NCBI RefSeq assembly: GCF_008329645.1
Contig: NZ_CP043474.1
Location: 4,216,001-4,280,000, forward strand
Source: Mycolicibacterium grossiae
GTDB taxonomy: Bacteria; Actinomycetota; Actinomycetes; Mycobacteriales; Mycobacteriaceae
Length of the DNA stretch: 64,000 nt
Direction: 5' to 3'
Both the position numbers and the translations under genes were made by a program. Positions 8,415 to 16,314 of the stretch are shown here, in pieces (positions within the stretch are counted from its first letter, which is position 1; each line of letters opens with the position of its first letter). Under the pieces are notes generated by a model. The model was not told the origin of the DNA. It saw only the letters and a list, made by a program, of their open reading frames with translations, and searched no databases.

Positions 8415-10358
8415 GTGCGCAACCCACATGCCGGACAACCCTTTACGACGTCGGACGACGAGATCGCCGACGCGCTGTGCGACGTCAGCATCCCGACGCT
8501 GATGCTGTCGCTGGTCCACATGTCCGGCAACCCCGACCTCATCCGCGGCAACCTGCGGCCGGCCGGGTTGTTCCTGAACGAGGTGCAGGGGTACATGTCC
8601 GAGCCGGACAAGGCGGCCGTGCGCCGCCTGGCCCTCGACGTGATCCGCGACTACCGCGACCGTGGCTGTCCGGAACCGGAACCCATCGGCCCGGAGCTGC
8701 TCAAGGAGATGATGGAGTGGCTGGTCTGCGAACCCGTGCCCAACGAGTACGTGCCGATGGTGCTCGAGGAGATGGAACTCGACGGCCGCGACGGCCGGGC
8801 TCCCGACGGCCCGCACGCCGCGGGCGTCGACCGGGAGGCGCGCGCGGCCTTCCCGGTGATCGTCATCGGCTGCGGCGAGTCCGGGCTGCTGGCCGGCATC
8901 CGGCTGCGCGAGGCCGGCATCCCGTTCACCATCGTCGAGCGCAGCGGCGGCCCCGGCGGAACGTGGCACCACAACACCTATCCCGGAGCGCGGGTCGACG
9001 TGGGGAACCACTTCTACTGCTACAGCTTCGAGCCGTCGGACGAATGGACGCACTTCTTCGCCGAGCAGCCGGAACTACGGGCCTACTTCGAGCGCGTCAT
9101 GGACCGCCACGGCATCCGCGAGCACGTGCGGTGGCACACCGAGGTGACCTCCGCCCGGTGGGACGAGGCCACCGCGACGTGGACGGTGTCGACGCGCGAC
9201 CGGCAGGGCCGGGTCGAGGAGCTGACGGCCCGGGCGGTGATTAGCGCCGTCGGGCAGTTGAACCGGCCCAAGCTGCCCGACATCCCCGGGATGGCGTCGT
9301 TCGGCGGTCCGTCGTTCCACTCCGCGGAGTGGGACCACGACGTGCCGCTCGACGGTAGGAGGGTCGCGATGATCGGCGCCGGCGCCAGCGGCTTCCAGAT
9401 CGCCCCCGCCATCGCCGACGACGTCGCCCACCTGACCGTGTTCCAGCGGACCGCGCAGTGGATGTTCCCGAACCCCAACTACCACGCCGCCGTGGGACCG
9501 GGGAAGCGCTGGGCGTTGCGGCACCTGCCGTTCTACGGACGGTGGTACCGGTTCCTGCTGTTCTGGCCGGGCTGCGACAAGGGTCTCGACGCGGCACGCG
9601 TCGATCCCGACTTCCCCGACCAGCAGCGTGCGGTGAGCGAGATCAACGAGATCACCCGAGTGATGTTCACCGAGTGGATCACCAGCCAGCTCGACGGCGA
9701 CGAGGCATTGGCCGCCAAGGTCGTTCCCGACTATCCGGCCACCGGCAAGCGGACGCTGCAGGACAACGGCAGCTGGTTGCGCACCCTGACGCGCGACGAC
9801 GTGGACCTGGTGCGCACGCCGATCGCCCGCATCGACCCCGATGCCGTGGTCACCACCGACGGCGTCCGGCACCCCGTCGACGTGATCGTGTACGCCACGG
9901 GATTCCACGCCAACCGCATGCTGTGGCCGATGACGATCCTCGGCACGGACGGCGTCGACCTCGAAAGCCGTTGGGGTCAGCGACCGTTCGCACACCTCGG
10001 CATCACCGTGCCCGGCTTCCCGAACCTGTTCTGCATGTACGGTCCCGGAACCAACCTCGCCAGCGGGGGCAGCCTCATCTTCCATTCCGAGTGCCAGATG
10101 CGCTACATCACCCAGTGCCTGACGCACCTCGCCGACCACGGTGCCCGGTCGATGGAACCGCGCCAGGAGGTCTGCGACGAGTGGGTGCGCCGCAGCCAGG
10201 CCGAGATGCGCACGCTGGTGTGGGCCCACCCCTCGATCGAGCACTCCTTCTACAAGAACGACGACGGCGAGGTGTACGGCCTGAGCCCGTGGCGACTCGT
10301 GGACTACTGGACGTGGACGCGGACGCCCGACCCGTCGGACTTCGTCATCCGGGTGTGA
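8415..10358 (+). CDS. Flavin-containing Baeyer-Villiger-type monooxygenase (HAPMO-like)
   Basis: A 647-residue protein starting at a GTG. About 140 N-terminal residues form the extra domain seen in 4-hydroxyacetophenone monooxygenase-like enzymes. Then come the FAD Rossmann motif VIVIGCGESG, GTWHHNTYPGARVD, the type I BVMO fingerprint FGGPSFHSAEWD (FxGxxxHxxxW[DP], residues about 296-307), the NADPH motif IGAGASG, and the late ATGF strand. The full fingerprint supports oxygen insertion next to a ketone rather than a simple FMO. Mycobacteria use such enzymes on ketones, sterol-derived intermediates and xenobiotics; the substrate is not shown. No clear Shine-Dalgarno precedes the GTG, so the start is less certain. 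Confidence 0.88.
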   Translation: MRNPHAGQPFTTSDDEIADALCDVSIPTLMLSLVHMSGNPDLIRGNLRPAGLFLNEVQGYMSEPDKAAVRRLALDVIRDYRDRGCPEPEPIGPELLKEMMEWLVCEPVPNEYVPMVLEEMELDGRDGRAPDGPHAAGVDREARAAFPVIVIGCGESGLLAGIRLREAGIPFTIVERSGGPGGTWHHNTYPGARVDVGNHFYCYSFEPSDEWTHFFAEQPELRAYFERVMDRHGIREHVRWHTEVTSARWDEATATWTVSTRDRQGRVEELTARAVISAVGQLNRPKLPDIPGMASFGGPSFHSAEWDHDVPLDGRRVAMIGAGASGFQIAPAIADDVAHLTVFQRTAQWMFPNPNYHAAVGPGKRWALRHLPFYGRWYRFLLFWPGCDKGLDAARVDPDFPDQQRAVSEINEITRVMFTEWITSQLDGDEALAAKVVPDYPATGKRTLQDNGSWLRTLTRDDVDLVRTPIARIDPDAVVTTDGVRHPVDVIVYATGFHANRMLWPMTILGTDGVDLESRWGQRPFAHLGITVPGFPNLFCMYGPGTNLASGGSLIFHSECQMRYITQCLTHLADHGARSMEPRQEVCDEWVRRSQAEMRTLVWAHPSIEHSFYKNDDGEVYGLSPWRLVDYWTWTRTPDPSDFVIRV

Positions 10359-10582
10359 CGGACGCGACGCACGAGGTTCTTCCGTCGCTTCCACATCGCG
10401 ACGGGTTCGACGCCGCACCCCTCTCCGGGAACCGTCTCTGACCAGCGCGTCGTAACGGCACGGCTGCGCGTGCCCGACGTCCTAGGTGGAACCCGCAGTC
10501 ATCGCGACGGAATGAACGGCGCGCATCGGGCGTCGTTCACCGTGGACCGCGGGTCGGGGACACGGAAGGAAGTGACACCACC

Positions 10583-11029
10583 ATGAATCGCATGACCAGG
10601 ATGGTCGGCGGCGTCCTCATCGCCGGCGGCGTCGGCCTCGGATCGGTCCTGGGGACCGTTCCCATCGCGTCGGCGGCGCCCTCGGCACCGCTACCGCTGA
10701 AGCCGGGACACGGACACGACGGCCCGTTCTGCCCGCCCGGGTGTGGCAACGGTCCGGGCAACGGGAACGGCCACGGAAACGGCCGCGGCAACGACGACAA
10801 GGGCCCGTGGTGGGCCAACAACTCCCACGAGTGGTGGGACGACCGCAACGGCCCGCCGCCGTGGGGCTGGGGTCCGCCGCCGCCGCTGCAGTGGAACGGC
10901 GGTCCACTGCCGGGCCGGGTGAACTACTGGGGCTATGACGCCGCGCCGGTCTGGAACGACGGCAACGCGCAGTGGGGCATCTGGCTGTTCGGCCAGTGGA
11001 TCCCGATCTTCGGCGCCGGCGTCCGCTAG
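10583..11029 (+). CDS. Secreted Gly/Asn/Trp/Pro-rich small protein
   Basis: A 148-residue exported protein. The ATG follows a purine-rich ribosome site (GGAAGGAAG at 10564-10572). An N-terminal signal peptide with hydrophobic core VGGVLIAGGVGLGSVLG ends near SAAPS (about residue 32). The mature part is low-complexity: a His/Gly/Asn-rich segment (GNGPGNGNGHGNGRGND), a Trp/Pro-rich segment (PPPWGWGPPPP) and a more ordered Trp-rich C-terminus. Two Cys lie close together in FCPPGC. Such proteins are frequent in fast-growing mycobacteria and have no assigned role. It stands between two unrelated genes with about 220 bases upstream. Confidence 0.75.
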   Translation: MNRMTRMVGGVLIAGGVGLGSVLGTVPIASAAPSAPLPLKPGHGHDGPFCPPGCGNGPGNGNGHGNGRGNDDKGPWWANNSHEWWDDRNGPPPWGWGPPPPLQWNGGPLPGRVNYWGYDAAPVWNDGNAQWGIWLFGQWIPIFGAGVR

Positions 11030-11116
11030 GCGCTCACCCGACGCCGTCCGGCGCGGCGTCCACCTCACGAGTGGCGCTGCGCCGGAGCGGTGCCGGGGTC
11101 CATCGGGTTGACTGGC

Positions 11117-12031
11117 ATGGTGAGCACACCTGATCTCAAGGTCCGCTTCGGCGTCGGCCTGGCGGGTGACGTCGCGCCGCACGAGCTGCCCGCCCTCGTC
11201 GACCGGCTCGAGGCGCTCGGCATCGATTCGCTCTGGTTCTCCGAACTGGTGTACTCACCGGCGGTCGACCCGTTCATCGGCATGGCGCACGCGCTGGCCC
11301 GCACCACCCGGCTGAAGGTCGGCACCTCGGTCGCGGTACTGCCAGGACGCCACCCGGTACTCGTCGCCAAGCAGCTCGCATCGCTGGCCGCGCTGGCGCC
11401 GAAACGGGTGCTGCCGGTGTTCGGGCTGCAGTCGGCTCTGCCCGCCGAGCGGCAGGCGTTCCCCGTCGCCGACGGACGACGGGGTGCGGTGTTCGACGAG
11501 TCGCTGCGCCTGTTGCGGCACGCGCTCACCAGCAGCGGATCGTTCGACGGCGAGTTCTTCTCGGTGTCCGACGTGGCGGTTGCGCCGCGGCCCGCGCGGC
11601 CCCTTGACATCTGGCTCGGCGGTTCCGCTCCGGCCGGGTTGCGTCGCATCGGCCGGCTGGGCGACGGCTGGCTGGGCAGCTTCCTCACCCCGGGCGAGGC
11701 GCGCATGGCCCGGGAGACGATCGAGCGCGCCGCCGCCGACGCGGGCCGCACCATCGACGCCGACCACTACGGGATCAACCTCGCGGTGAGCGACGGCGGG
11801 CTCGACGACGAGGTCGCGGCCGCGGTCCGGCGACGCCGACCAGACGTCGATCCGTCCGAGCTGATCGCCGACGGCTGGCCGACGCTGCACCGGCGCCTCG
11901 ATGAGTTCATCGCCGCGGGCGTGTCCAAGTTCGTGATCAGGCCGGTCGGCGCTGGCCAATCTGGAGACGACGGCCGGCTCGAAGACTTCGTCACCCGGTT
12001 CGCCGCCGAACTGCTGCCCCGGGAGAACTGA
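11117..12031 (+). CDS. F420-dependent LLM-class oxidoreductase (MSMEG_3544 family)
   Basis: The ATG at 11117 (or GTG at 11120) places the start just before VRFGVGLAGDVAPHEL, giving 304 residues of a luciferase-like TIM barrel. Family signs are GIDSLWFSELVYSP, TTRLKVGTSVAVLPGRHPV and DIWLGGSAPAGLRRIGRLGDG. These match the mycobacterial F420-dependent subgroup typified by MSMEG_3544. Such enzymes use reduced coenzyme F420 for hydride transfer; the substrate is unknown. The ABM-domain gene follows after 17 bases with its own ribosome site, so the two form an operon and may share a substrate. Confidence 0.85.
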   Translation: MVSTPDLKVRFGVGLAGDVAPHELPALVDRLEALGIDSLWFSELVYSPAVDPFIGMAHALARTTRLKVGTSVAVLPGRHPVLVAKQLASLAALAPKRVLPVFGLQSALPAERQAFPVADGRRGAVFDESLRLLRHALTSSGSFDGEFFSVSDVAVAPRPARPLDIWLGGSAPAGLRRIGRLGDGWLGSFLTPGEARMARETIERAAADAGRTIDADHYGINLAVSDGGLDDEVAAAVRRRRPDVDPSELIADGWPTLHRRLDEFIAAGVSKFVIRPVGAGQSGDDGRLEDFVTRFAAELLPREN

Positions 12032-12048
12032 GCGCACGAGGAGCGACC

Positions 12049-12342
12049 ATGCCGACACACGTCATCGTCGGCGGCCATCTACGCGTCGACCCGGTGACCC
12101 GGGCCGACTACCTGGCGGGCTGCCTCGCCGTCGTCGAACGGGCGCGCTCGGCGGACGGCTGTCTGGACTTCGCCATCAGCGCCGACCCCATCGACCCCGG
12201 CCGGATCAACGTCTACGAGCGGTGGGAGTCGCAGCAGGCGGTCGACGCCTTCCGGGGCAGCGGCCCCGACGCCGACCAGACCCTCGCGATCCTCGACGCC
12301 GACGTCACCGAATGGGACGCGTCGCGCGGCCGTCGGCCCTGA
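12049..12342 (+). CDS. Antibiotic biosynthesis monooxygenase (ABM) domain protein
   Basis: A 97-residue ferredoxin-like ABM-fold protein: an N-terminal strand with VGGHLRVDP, the helix DYLAGCLAVVERARSADGC, the strand LDFAISADP and the typical VYERWESQQAVDAF. Such dimeric proteins are cofactor-less quinone-forming monooxygenases, heme-binding proteins or stress-response factors. The ATG follows CGAGGAGCG. It is the second gene of an operon with the F420-dependent oxidoreductase, which suggests a small redox pathway. No heme-ligand pattern like that of MhuD could be confirmed. Confidence 0.8.
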   Translation: MPTHVIVGGHLRVDPVTRADYLAGCLAVVERARSADGCLDFAISADPIDPGRINVYERWESQQAVDAFRGSGPDADQTLAILDADVTEWDASRGRRP

Positions 12343-12371
12343 ACGAACCCCGATTGGCGGGTTTCGGCCGT

Positions 12372-12401
12372 TTCAGGACCAACCGGTACTGTGCTTACAC
12401 T
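12372..12401 (+). promoter_or_regulatory. Candidate sigma-A promoter of the mycolate methyltransferase
   Basis: In the 135-base gap before the methyltransferase there is a good TANNNT-type -10 hexamer (TACACT, 12396-12401) with a weak -35 (TTCAGG, 12372-12377) 18 bases upstream. This would give a leader of about 70 bases to the TTG start at 12478. The element is an eyeball match only. Confidence 0.4.
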
Positions 12402-12477
12402 GCGCGAAGTACGCCGAAAGGCTCCCGAGCACGGTGGAGCCTCGAGAGACGTTCGAGACGAATCGAAGGGCCAGGTC

Positions 12478-13365
12478 TTGTCAGACAGCACGAGCAACAC
12501 CAAGGACATGCAACCGCACTTCGAGGACGTGCAGGCGCACTACGACCTGTCCGACGACTTCTTCCGGCTCTTCCTCGATCCGACGCAGACCTACAGCTGC
12601 GCGTACTTCGAGCGCGACGACATGACGCTCGAGGAAGCACAGCGAGCGAAGATCGACCTCTCCCTGGGCAAGCTGGGCCTCGAGCCGGGGATGACGCTGC
12701 TCGACGTGGGCTGCGGCTGGGGTGCGACCATCCGGCGCGCCATCGAGAAGTACGACGTGAACGTCGTGGGCCTGACGCTGAGCCGCAACCAGCAGGCGCA
12801 CGTACAGAAGGTGCTCGACGGCATCGACAGCCCGCGCGAGAAGCGGGTGCTGCTGCAGGGCTGGGAGCAGTTCCACGAGCCGGTGGACCGCATCGTGTCG
12901 ATCGGCGCCTTCGAGCACTTCGGCCGCGACCGGTACGACGACTTCTTCAAGATGGCCTACGACGCGCTGCCCGCCGACGGCACGATGATGCTCCACACCA
13001 TCGTCAAGCCCGACGACGAGGAATTCGCGGAGCGCGGGCTGCCGGTCACCATGACCAAGCTGCGCTTCTTCAAGTTCATCATGGACGAGATCTTCCCGGG
13101 CGGCGATCTCCCGCAGCCCGTCACGGTCAAGCGGCACGCCACCGCGGCCGGCTTCGAGGTGAAGCTGGTGCAGCCGCTGCGGCTGCACTACGCGCGGACG
13201 CTGGACCTGTGGTCGGCGGCGCTGGAGGCGCACCGCGAAGAGGCCATCGCGATCCAGTCGCAGGAGGTCTACGACCGGTACATGAAGTACCTGACCGGTT
13301 GCGCCGACCTGTTCCGCGAGGGCTACACCGACGTCTGCCAGTTCACGCTGACCAAGGGCTCGTAG
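12478..13365 (+). CDS. Mycolic acid methyltransferase (PcaA/CmaA-type cyclopropane synthase)
   Basis: The TTG at 12478 is chosen because CGAAGGG sits 7 bases upstream and it yields 295 residues, the normal family length; the upstream part of the frame is Arg-rich and not family-like. The protein resembles M. tuberculosis PcaA most closely: FEDVQAHYDLSDDFFRLFLD, QTYSCAYFERDDMTLEEA, SAM motif LDVGCGWG (75-82), VVGLTLSRNQ, RIVSIGAFEHFG and YMKYLTGCADLFREGYTDV. These enzymes use S-adenosylmethionine to cyclopropanate or methylate double bonds of mycolic acids bound to the carrier protein AcpM. Which position is modified (PcaA, CmaA2 or MmaA-like) cannot be fixed without a tree. Confidence 0.92.
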   Translation: MSDSTSNTKDMQPHFEDVQAHYDLSDDFFRLFLDPTQTYSCAYFERDDMTLEEAQRAKIDLSLGKLGLEPGMTLLDVGCGWGATIRRAIEKYDVNVVGLTLSRNQQAHVQKVLDGIDSPREKRVLLQGWEQFHEPVDRIVSIGAFEHFGRDRYDDFFKMAYDALPADGTMMLHTIVKPDDEEFAERGLPVTMTKLRFFKFIMDEIFPGGDLPQPVTVKRHATAAGFEVKLVQPLRLHYARTLDLWSAALEAHREEAIAIQSQEVYDRYMKYLTGCADLFREGYTDVCQFTLTKGS

Positions 13366-13375
13366 CTCCCGCGGG

Positions 13376-14425
13376 TCACCTGCCGGGCGGCCCCGGCGTC
13401 GCACCGGCGGCGTCGCGGCGCCGCGCCGCCATGCCGGCGAGCGCCTCGAACACCACCCGGTGCGCGGCGTTGACGGTCAGTTCGGCGTGGTCGTAGGCCG
13501 GGGCGACCTCGACCACGTCGACCCCGGCGACGTCGTGCTCACGGCACAGCTGACGCACCATGCGCAGCAGGTCGGCGCTGGTGATGCCGCCCGGTTCCGG
13601 TGTGCCGGTGCCCGGTGCGTGCGCCGGGTCGAGCACGTCGATGTCGACGGAGAGGTACAGCTTGTCGGCCTTCGCCAACGCCTCGCCGACGGCATCAACC
13701 ATGACGGCCTTGAAGCCGCGCTCCCAGATCTCCTGCATGGTGTGCCACACCATGCCCTGCTCCTGCATCCACTCGAACGTGTCCTGCGGCGGCCAGTAGC
13801 CGCGCAGCCCGACCTGCACGAAGTGCGTGCCGGGCACGGCACCCGATTCGATCAGCCGCCGCATCGGCGTGCCGTGGCTTGCGAGGTTCCCGTCGATGAT
13901 GTCCGCGGTGTCGGCGTGCGCGTCGAAGTGCACGATGCCGACGTTGCCGTAGCCGTGGACGTCGGCGACCGCCGTGGCCGACGGCCAGGTGATCGAGTGG
14001 TCCCCGCCGAGCACGACGGGCACGATGCCGCGCGAGGCGACGGCTTGGACACGCTCGCGAATGTTGTTGTGCGACACCTCGGTCAGGCCGTGCGGACAGT
14101 AGGCGTCGCCGAAGTCGACGACCTCCAGCCAGTCGAAGATCTCCAGGCCGAGGTCCATGTGATAGGTGCCCGGCTCGTAGGCGGTGGCGCGGATCGCACG
14201 CGGGCCGAAGCGCGCCCCCGGCCGGTTGGTCGTCGCGACGTCGAACGGCGCGCCGACGATGGCGACGTCGGGGCGCCACGATTCCAGCTGCTCGGTCTCG
14301 GTGAGGAACGGCCGGTGCCCGAAGGAGGCCATGCCGGCGTAGGGCAGGTCGAGCTGCTCGGCCAGCCCCGGGGGCAGCTCCCGCCGTGGCGCGTCGGGAT
14401 CCTCGTGGTGGTGGCCGTGGCTCAT
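13376..14425 (-). CDS. Agmatinase / ureohydrolase family protein
   Basis: A 349-residue Mn-dependent ureohydrolase. All metal motifs are present: VVLGGDHSITW, VHFDAHADT and SVDIDVLDPAHAPG, with the substrate loop GTGTPEPGG. This fits agmatinase or guanidino-acid ureohydrolases better than arginase. An N-terminal His-rich tail (MSHGHHHEDPD) could bind metal. It would release urea from agmatine or a related guanidine, feeding polyamine or nitrogen metabolism. Its ATG overlaps the stop of the upstream thioesterase gene in an ATGA, so translation is coupled. Confidence 0.88.
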   Translation of the reverse strand: MSHGHHHEDPDAPRRELPPGLAEQLDLPYAGMASFGHRPFLTETEQLESWRPDVAIVGAPFDVATTNRPGARFGPRAIRATAYEPGTYHMDLGLEIFDWLEVVDFGDAYCPHGLTEVSHNNIRERVQAVASRGIVPVVLGGDHSITWPSATAVADVHGYGNVGIVHFDAHADTADIIDGNLASHGTPMRRLIESGAVPGTHFVQVGLRGYWPPQDTFEWMQEQGMVWHTMQEIWERGFKAVMVDAVGEALAKADKLYLSVDIDVLDPAHAPGTGTPEPGGITSADLLRMVRQLCREHDVAGVDVVEVAPAYDHAELTVNAAHRVVFEALAGMAARRRDAAGATPGPPGR

Positions 14426-14895
14426 GGGGTGAGAGTACCGTCCGTTCGCACACCCTGCGGCGCAACGGATGTCGTGGACGCGGCGGCCGCCCGCAGGGCC
14501 GAGGCGAGCACCTCCGGAATGGCGCGCTTGGTCCAGTCCCGATTGGACACCACCACGTAGACGTTCGCCCCGCGCACCGCGAGGCGTTCGGTGTCGTCAC
14601 CCGAACCGCGGCGCCACACCTCGAAGCCGAGCGTGAAGCTCGTCGTGCCGATGCGACTGCACTGCACCGGAATTCGGACCGCGTCACGCCACCGCACCGG
14701 CGCGAGGTAGTCGACGTCGGCATGCACCACCTGCATGTCGTAGCCGTCGGCCGCGAGATCGGGGAACGAGACGCCGAGGTGGTCGAACAGCGCCGTGGCC
14801 GCTTCGTCGAACCACGTCAGGTAGTGCCCGTTGAAGACCACCCCCTGCTGATCCACTTCCATGTAGCGCGGCACGACGGGCAGGGCGAACGGCAT
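14422..14895 (-). CDS. Hotdog-fold acyl-CoA thioesterase
   Basis: The ATG at 14895 (or GTG at 14901) gives about 157 residues of a 4-hydroxybenzoyl-CoA thioesterase-type hotdog protein. The typical opening MEVDQQGVVFNGHYLTWFDEA contains the Asp and Asn/His positions of the active site; a second hallmark is MQVVHADVDYLAPVRWRDAV. It should hydrolyse a short or medium acyl-CoA. The stop overlaps the agmatinase start (ATGA), an unusual partnership for which no pathway is evident. The start region is divergent from the threonine dehydratase gene about 100 bases away. Confidence 0.82.
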   Translation of the reverse strand: MPFALPVVPRYMEVDQQGVVFNGHYLTWFDEAATALFDHLGVSFPDLAADGYDMQVVHADVDYLAPVRWRDAVRIPVQCSRIGTTSFTLGFEVWRRGSGDDTERLAVRGANVYVVVSNRDWTKRAIPEVLASALRAAAASTTSVAPQGVRTDGTLTP

Positions 14896-14997
14896 CGACA
14901 CGACCGCCACCCTGCCGTGTGCAGGTCCGCCCGGCAACGATCGACGCCGCGGCATGCCGGATACGATCCCCACGCCAGGAATGCCGGGAGGAGCAGC

Positions 14998-15945
14998 ATG
15001 GATCTCATCTCGCTCGACGACGTCCGTGCGGCCGCCGACCGCATCCGCGGATCGGTCGTGCGCACGCCGCTGGTTCCCGCGCCGTGGGCGGACCCCGAAC
15101 GCCCGCTGTGGATCAAACCGGAGAACCTCCAGGCGATCGGCGCCTTCAAGGTGCGCGGCGCGTTCAACGCGATCGCGGCGCTGGACCACCCGACGCGCGC
15201 CGGGGGAGTGGTGGCCTACTCCAGCGGCAACCACGCCCAAGCCGTCGCCCACGCCGCCGCGCACTACGGGATTCGGGCCTGGATCGTCATGCCGGAGGAG
15301 ACGCCGCCGGTGAAGGTGGCGGCCACCCGCACCTGGGGCGCCGAGGTGGTGCTGTGCGGCGCGGGTGAACGGGAGCGGGTGGCCGAGCAGCTGGTGGCCG
15401 ACACCGGCGCGGTGCTGATCCCGCCGTTCGACCACCCCGACGTGATCGCCGGGCAGGGCACCATCGGCCTGGAGATCGCCGAGGACCTTCCCGGGCTCGA
15501 CGTGCTGCTGGTGCCGGTGAGCGGCGGCGGCCTCGCCTCCGGCATCGGGACGGCCGTCAAGGCGCTGTGCCCCCGGGCGCGCGTGATCGGCGTGGAACCG
15601 GAGCTGGCCGCCGACACCGCCGCCGGGCTCGCCGCCGGACGGCGGGTCGACTGGTCGATCACCGACCGCAACCGCACGATCGCCGACGGCCTGCGGTCCC
15701 AGCCCTCGGAGCTGACCTTCGCGCACCTGCGACACGTGCTCGACGACCTGATCACGGTGTCCGAGGACGACATTCGCGCGGCGGTGCGGGAGCTGGCGGT
15801 GCGCGCCCACCTCGTCGCCGAGCCGAGCGGCGCCGTCGCGCTGGCCGCCTACCGTGCCGTCGGCACGCCCGCGGGCAGGACGGTCATGGTGCTCTCGGGC
15901 GGCAACGTCGAACCCGCTCTGCTGGCCGAGCTGCTCGCCGGCTGA
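14998..15945 (+). CDS. PLP-dependent threonine dehydratase / serine-threonine ammonia-lyase
   Basis: The ATG at 14998 follows GGGAGGAG. The 315-residue protein is a fold-type II PLP enzyme: Schiff-base Lys51 in GAFKVRGAF, substrate loop SSGNHAQAVA, phosphate-binding glycine loop VPVSGGGLASG and a C-terminal SGGNVEP. Catabolic threonine dehydratase and serine racemase-like enzymes have this size; there is no C-terminal ACT regulatory domain, so it is not the biosynthetic IlvA. Expected reaction: deamination of threonine or serine to the 2-oxoacid plus ammonia, although racemase activity is possible. Confidence 0.87.
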   Translation: MDLISLDDVRAAADRIRGSVVRTPLVPAPWADPERPLWIKPENLQAIGAFKVRGAFNAIAALDHPTRAGGVVAYSSGNHAQAVAHAAAHYGIRAWIVMPEETPPVKVAATRTWGAEVVLCGAGERERVAEQLVADTGAVLIPPFDHPDVIAGQGTIGLEIAEDLPGLDVLLVPVSGGGLASGIGTAVKALCPRARVIGVEPELAADTAAGLAAGRRVDWSITDRNRTIADGLRSQPSELTFAHLRHVLDDLITVSEDDIRAAVRELAVRAHLVAEPSGAVALAAYRAVGTPAGRTVMVLSGGNVEPALLAELLAG

Positions 15946-15966
15946 GCGCGGCCGCGTCGGGTTCGC

Positions 15967-16209
15967 CTACCAGGTGAGCACGAGCGGCGAGGCCACCTGG
16001 CAGCGCTCGGCCATCGCATGCAGCCAGGCGTCCTGCTCGGCCGCGGCGCGCAGGATGCGGCGTCGTCCGGACCACCCGCAGGTGCACGCCGCCGTCGCGT
16101 GCGCCAGACCGAGGGAGTGCACGTAGACCACGTCCTGGGTCCCCGCGTCGAGGGTCCCCGCCTCGAGGGTCCCCGGGTCGAATGTCGTTGCGTCGAGGGT
16201 CTTGACCAT
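15967..16209 (-). CDS. Small hypothetical protein with pentapeptide repeat and Cys pair
   Basis: The ATG at 16209 has a very good ribosome site (AGGAGG at 16213-16218 read on the minus strand) and gives 80 residues; longer starts upstream lack one. The N-terminal part is a tandem five-residue repeat of TL(D/E)AGT type (about residues 4-24), the middle reads VVYVHSLGLAHATAACTCGWSGRR, and the C-terminus is helical. The CTCGWSG knuckle suggests a small metal site or disulfide. No family was recognised. A CRP-like palindrome lies about 30 bases upstream. Confidence 0.6.
   Translation of the reverse strand: MVKTLDATTFDPGTLEAGTLDAGTQDVVYVHSLGLAHATAACTCGWSGRRRILRAAAEQDAWLHAMAERCQVASPLVLTW
16138..16197. 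repeat. Four tandem 15-bp units inside the small hypothetical gene
   Basis: Imperfect direct repeats of 15 bases (16138-16152, 16153-16167, 16168-16182, 16183-16197); the first three share GGTCCCCG. Being a multiple of three, they expand the protein by five residues per unit without a frameshift. Confidence 0.8.
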
Positions 16210-16239
16210 CGCTGCCTCCTGCACCGTGACGGCCCCTGA

Positions 16240-16255
16240 CGTGACCGTGATCACA
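16240..16255. promoter_or_regulatory. CRP-like palindrome
   Basis: CGTGA-N6-TCACA, one mismatch from the CRP-family consensus TGTGA-N6-TCACA used by mycobacterial Crp (Rv3676). It lies 31 bases upstream of the small gene that starts at 16209 and after the transporter gene end is excluded, so it would act on the small gene. Confidence 0.45.
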
Positions 16256-16314
16256 TCATCGCGCTGCGGACCCGTAGATCCGGTCAAGCCACGGTCACGC
16301 TTTGGTCACCGCCG

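Noticed and set aside
10359..10582. tRNA or small RNA in the longer intergenic gaps (also 23393-23641 and 58970-59198)
   Set aside because: No cloverleaf, CCA end or strong hairpin with T run was found by eye.
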